DNA of 64,000 bases, taken from assembly GCF_902459585.1 (NCBI RefSeq), contig NZ_CABPSC010000002.1, positions 403,966-467,965 on the forward strand, read 5' to 3'. Within the stretch, counting starts at the first letter, position 1. Each line of letters opens with the position of its first letter. Below, piece by piece: positions 62,390-64,000 of the stretch. A program made the translations under genes and the position numbers. Source of the DNA: Pandoraea nosoerga (GTDB taxonomy: Bacteria > Pseudomonadota > Gammaproteobacteria > Burkholderiales > Burkholderiaceae). The notes below the pieces were generated by a model. It was not told the origin of the DNA. It did not search any database and saw only the letters and a list, made by a program, of their open reading frames with translations.

Positions 62390-64000
62390 ATGCGCGCGCA
62401 AACCCTGCGTCAATACCTGAGCGTTCATACGTGGGCCGGCATCGTGGCCGGCTTCGCCCTGTTCGTCGCCATGCTCGGCGGCGCCCTGACCGTCTTCCAT
62501 CACGAGATCGAACGCTGGGAACAGCCGGCCACGCGTCACGCGCCGCTCTCGCTTGCCCAGACCGAGCGGCTCGCCGAACTCGTCCGCGAGCAGTACCCGG
62601 CTGCCCGCGAACAGATGGGCGTGGTGCTGCCCAACCACTCGCCCACGCCGTTCGCCTACTGGCAGCAGCCCAACGGCGAGTGGATGCAGGCGCGGCTGAA
62701 CCCGAGCGCCGGCGCCGACGCGCCGTCGCTCACGGTCGGCAATGCGCGTCCCGGCCTGTCGGGCACTATCAACGCGCTGCACTACTCGCTGTCGATCCCG
62801 GACTACGGGCTGTATCTGATGGGCGTGGTGTCGCTGTTCTACGGCATGGCGCTGATCTCGGGTGTGATCGTGCATCTGCCGCGCCTCACGCGGGACATCT
62901 TCGCACTGCGCCCGGGACGCAATCTCAAACGGTTCTGGCAGGACGCGCACAACGCCATTGGTGTGTTGAGCCTGCCGTTCCATATCGTGTTCGCGCTCAC
63001 GGGCGCGCTGCTCTGCCTGAGCCTGCCGTTGATGATGGCGTTCAACGCGGTAACGTTCGAGAGCCGGTTGATGTCGCAGATTCCCCAGATTACGGGATCG
63101 GTGCCGGCGAAGGTCGCCCCGGTCGAAGGCAGCCCGCTCGATCTGAAAACCCTGCTCGCGCGCGCCGAACATGCGGCCCCCGACATGGAAACGACGGCCG
63201 TGGCATGGACGCGCTACGGCAAACCCGATGCCGTGGCCGAGGTCTACGGCGAGGCCGGCGATTCCCTCGGCGTGTTCGCCGCCGTGGCCTTGCGTCTGAA
63301 CGACGGCGCCGTCGTCGGCCAGCACAGCCCCGGTGTGCGCGATGCGAACCACGCCGTGCTGAGCATGATTTACGGCGCGCACTTCGGCAACTTCGCGGGC
63401 GACGCCATGCGTTGGGTGTACTTCGTCCTCGGACTGATGGGCGCCGTGCTCGTCTACAGCGGCAACCTGCTGTGGCTCGAGTCGCGCCGCAAGCGCAACG
63501 CGGCGCTTCAGCCGGCCAACCTGCGCTGGATGGCCAAGGCGACCGCCGGCGTATTCCTCGGCACCTGCCTGGGTATCGCCGTCGCCTTCGTCGGCGCGGT
63601 GCTCGCGCCGGGCACGACCTCGATTTCCGTCTTCGTCGGCACGCTCGCCGTCTCGCTCGCGTTCGCGGCGCTGTGCGCACCCGCCGTGGCCGCCACCGGC
63701 CTGCTCGCCTCGACGGCGCTCGCATGCCTCGCGATCCCCGCCGTCGATGCCCTCTTCACTCCGGACAACCTGCTGCGCACGATGGCGGCCGGCGACTGGG
63801 TGCTCGCGGGCGTGGATCTCGTGGCGATCGCCTGCGCCGCCGTCTTCGCGTTGTTCGCGCGCGCCACGTGGCGACGCGCGCGCCTGGGCGATCCGAACAG
63901 CGTATGGGCACATCCGGACGCGGCGCGCTCCGCAGCCGCGGCGCACGCCACCGGCGACGCCGACGATGCCTGCCGCGAAGCAGGCGCCGCGGCACGCGCC
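62390..64000 (+). CDS. PepSY-associated membrane protein, putative iron-siderophore reductase (partial, runs off the right edge)
   Basis: Open from ATG 62390 (AAGGA 7 nt upstream, overlapping the previous stop) to the window end, at least 537 residues. It begins MRAQTLRQYLSVHTWAGIV, with HTWAGI and FHHEIERWE typical of PepSY_TM proteins, followed by further helices with His residues (HALTGAL-type segment LPFHIVFALTGALL; YGAHFGNFAGD). Relatives reduce ferric siderophores or ferric iron at the inner membrane. It completes the DUF3325-DUF3649-PepSY set. The final residues and stop are outside the window. Confidence 0.85.
   Translation, partial: MRAQTLRQYLSVHTWAGIVAGFALFVAMLGGALTVFHHEIERWEQPATRHAPLSLAQTERLAELVREQYPAAREQMGVVLPNHSPTPFAYWQQPNGEWMQARLNPSAGADAPSLTVGNARPGLSGTINALHYSLSIPDYGLYLMGVVSLFYGMALISGVIVHLPRLTRDIFALRPGRNLKRFWQDAHNAIGVLSLPFHIVFALTGALLCLSLPLMMAFNAVTFESRLMSQIPQITGSVPAKVAPVEGSPLDLKTLLARAEHAAPDMETTAVAWTRYGKPDAVAEVYGEAGDSLGVFAAVALRLNDGAVVGQHSPGVRDANHAVLSMIYGAHFGNFAGDAMRWVYFVLGLMGAVLVYSGNLLWLESRRKRNAALQPANLRWMAKATAGVFLGTCLGIAVAFVGAVLAPGTTSISVFVGTLAVSLAFAALCAPAVAATGLLASTALACLAIPAVDALFTPDNLLRTMAAGDWVLAGVDLVAIACAAVFALFARATWRRARLGDPNSVWAHPDAARSAAAAHATGDADDACREAGAAARA

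Overview
The window is high-GC, gene-dense chromosomal DNA of a betaproteobacterium. The gene set (soluble NAD-linked formate dehydrogenase fdsGBACD with fdhD and an fdsR-type regulator, LIV-type ABC transporter with a LivM-LivG fusion, DUF3325/DUF3649/PepSY iron module, HxlR-controlled RND/MFS-type efflux) fits Burkholderiaceae, with Pandoraea or a close relative as my best guess. The genus is inferred from gene content, not from a marker gene. There are no rRNA or tRNA genes, insertion sequences, CRISPR arrays or prophage blocks.

Layout. 0-2 kb: a broken MHYT / GGDEF-EAL cyclic-di-GMP gene. 2-7.5 kb: a tripartite drug efflux system (HxlR regulator, EmrB-like MFS, EmrA-like adaptor, divergent TolC/NodT-type outer-membrane factor). 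7.6-10 kb: a KfrA-like coiled-coil DNA-binding protein divergent from a lone tyrosine recombinase, with an AT-rich palindromic region between them. 10-17 kb: nitronate monooxygenase, then a branched-chain amino-acid-type ABC transporter (livK-livH-livMG-livF, minus strand). 17-22 kb: a long FtsK and a DUF115/GT42-like protein. 22-26.4 kb: a sensor-PAS-GGDEF-EAL protein and a FeeM-like N-acyl amino acid synthase. 26.7-29 kb: MarR regulator plus DHA2 MFS pump. 29-34 kb: hypothetical protein, autotransporter, GGEEF diguanylate cyclase.

34-42 kb is a coherent catabolic island: enoyl-CoA hydratase, Tat-exported binding protein, PotA-like ATPase, fused PotB-PotC-like permease and a CaiC-like acyl-CoA ligase in one minus-strand operon, followed by its own IclR regulator. 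The ech and iclR promoters share pairs of a 16-bp direct repeat (about TATCTnAGTGCAATAA) spaced 20-21 bp, which I propose as the IclR operators. 42-46 kb: an isolated atpC (no other ATP synthase genes), an Ldh2-type malate/lactate dehydrogenase with a DASS anion transporter, and a secreted hypothetical protein. 46.8-50 kb: glutathione reductase, a phytanoyl-CoA-dioxygenase-family protein and two small proteins, one carrying a tandemly duplicated segment.

50-60 kb is the formate module: fdsG-B-A, fdhD, fdsD, the regulator fdsR and a divergent YdeP/FdhF-type molybdopterin oxidoreductase. Three 20-bp elements of the form WTATGCAAT-N6-CATAT flank these promoters and are candidate FdsR sites. 60-64 kb: a fatty-acid desaturase preceded by back-to-back palindromes, then a probable Fur-controlled DUF3325-DUF3649-PepSY operon that runs off the right edge. 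The most useful new observations are the three regulator/operator pairings (HxlR, IclR, FdsR), the KfrA-recombinase pair, the orphan atpC, the internal deletion in the first gene, and the duplicated small protein.
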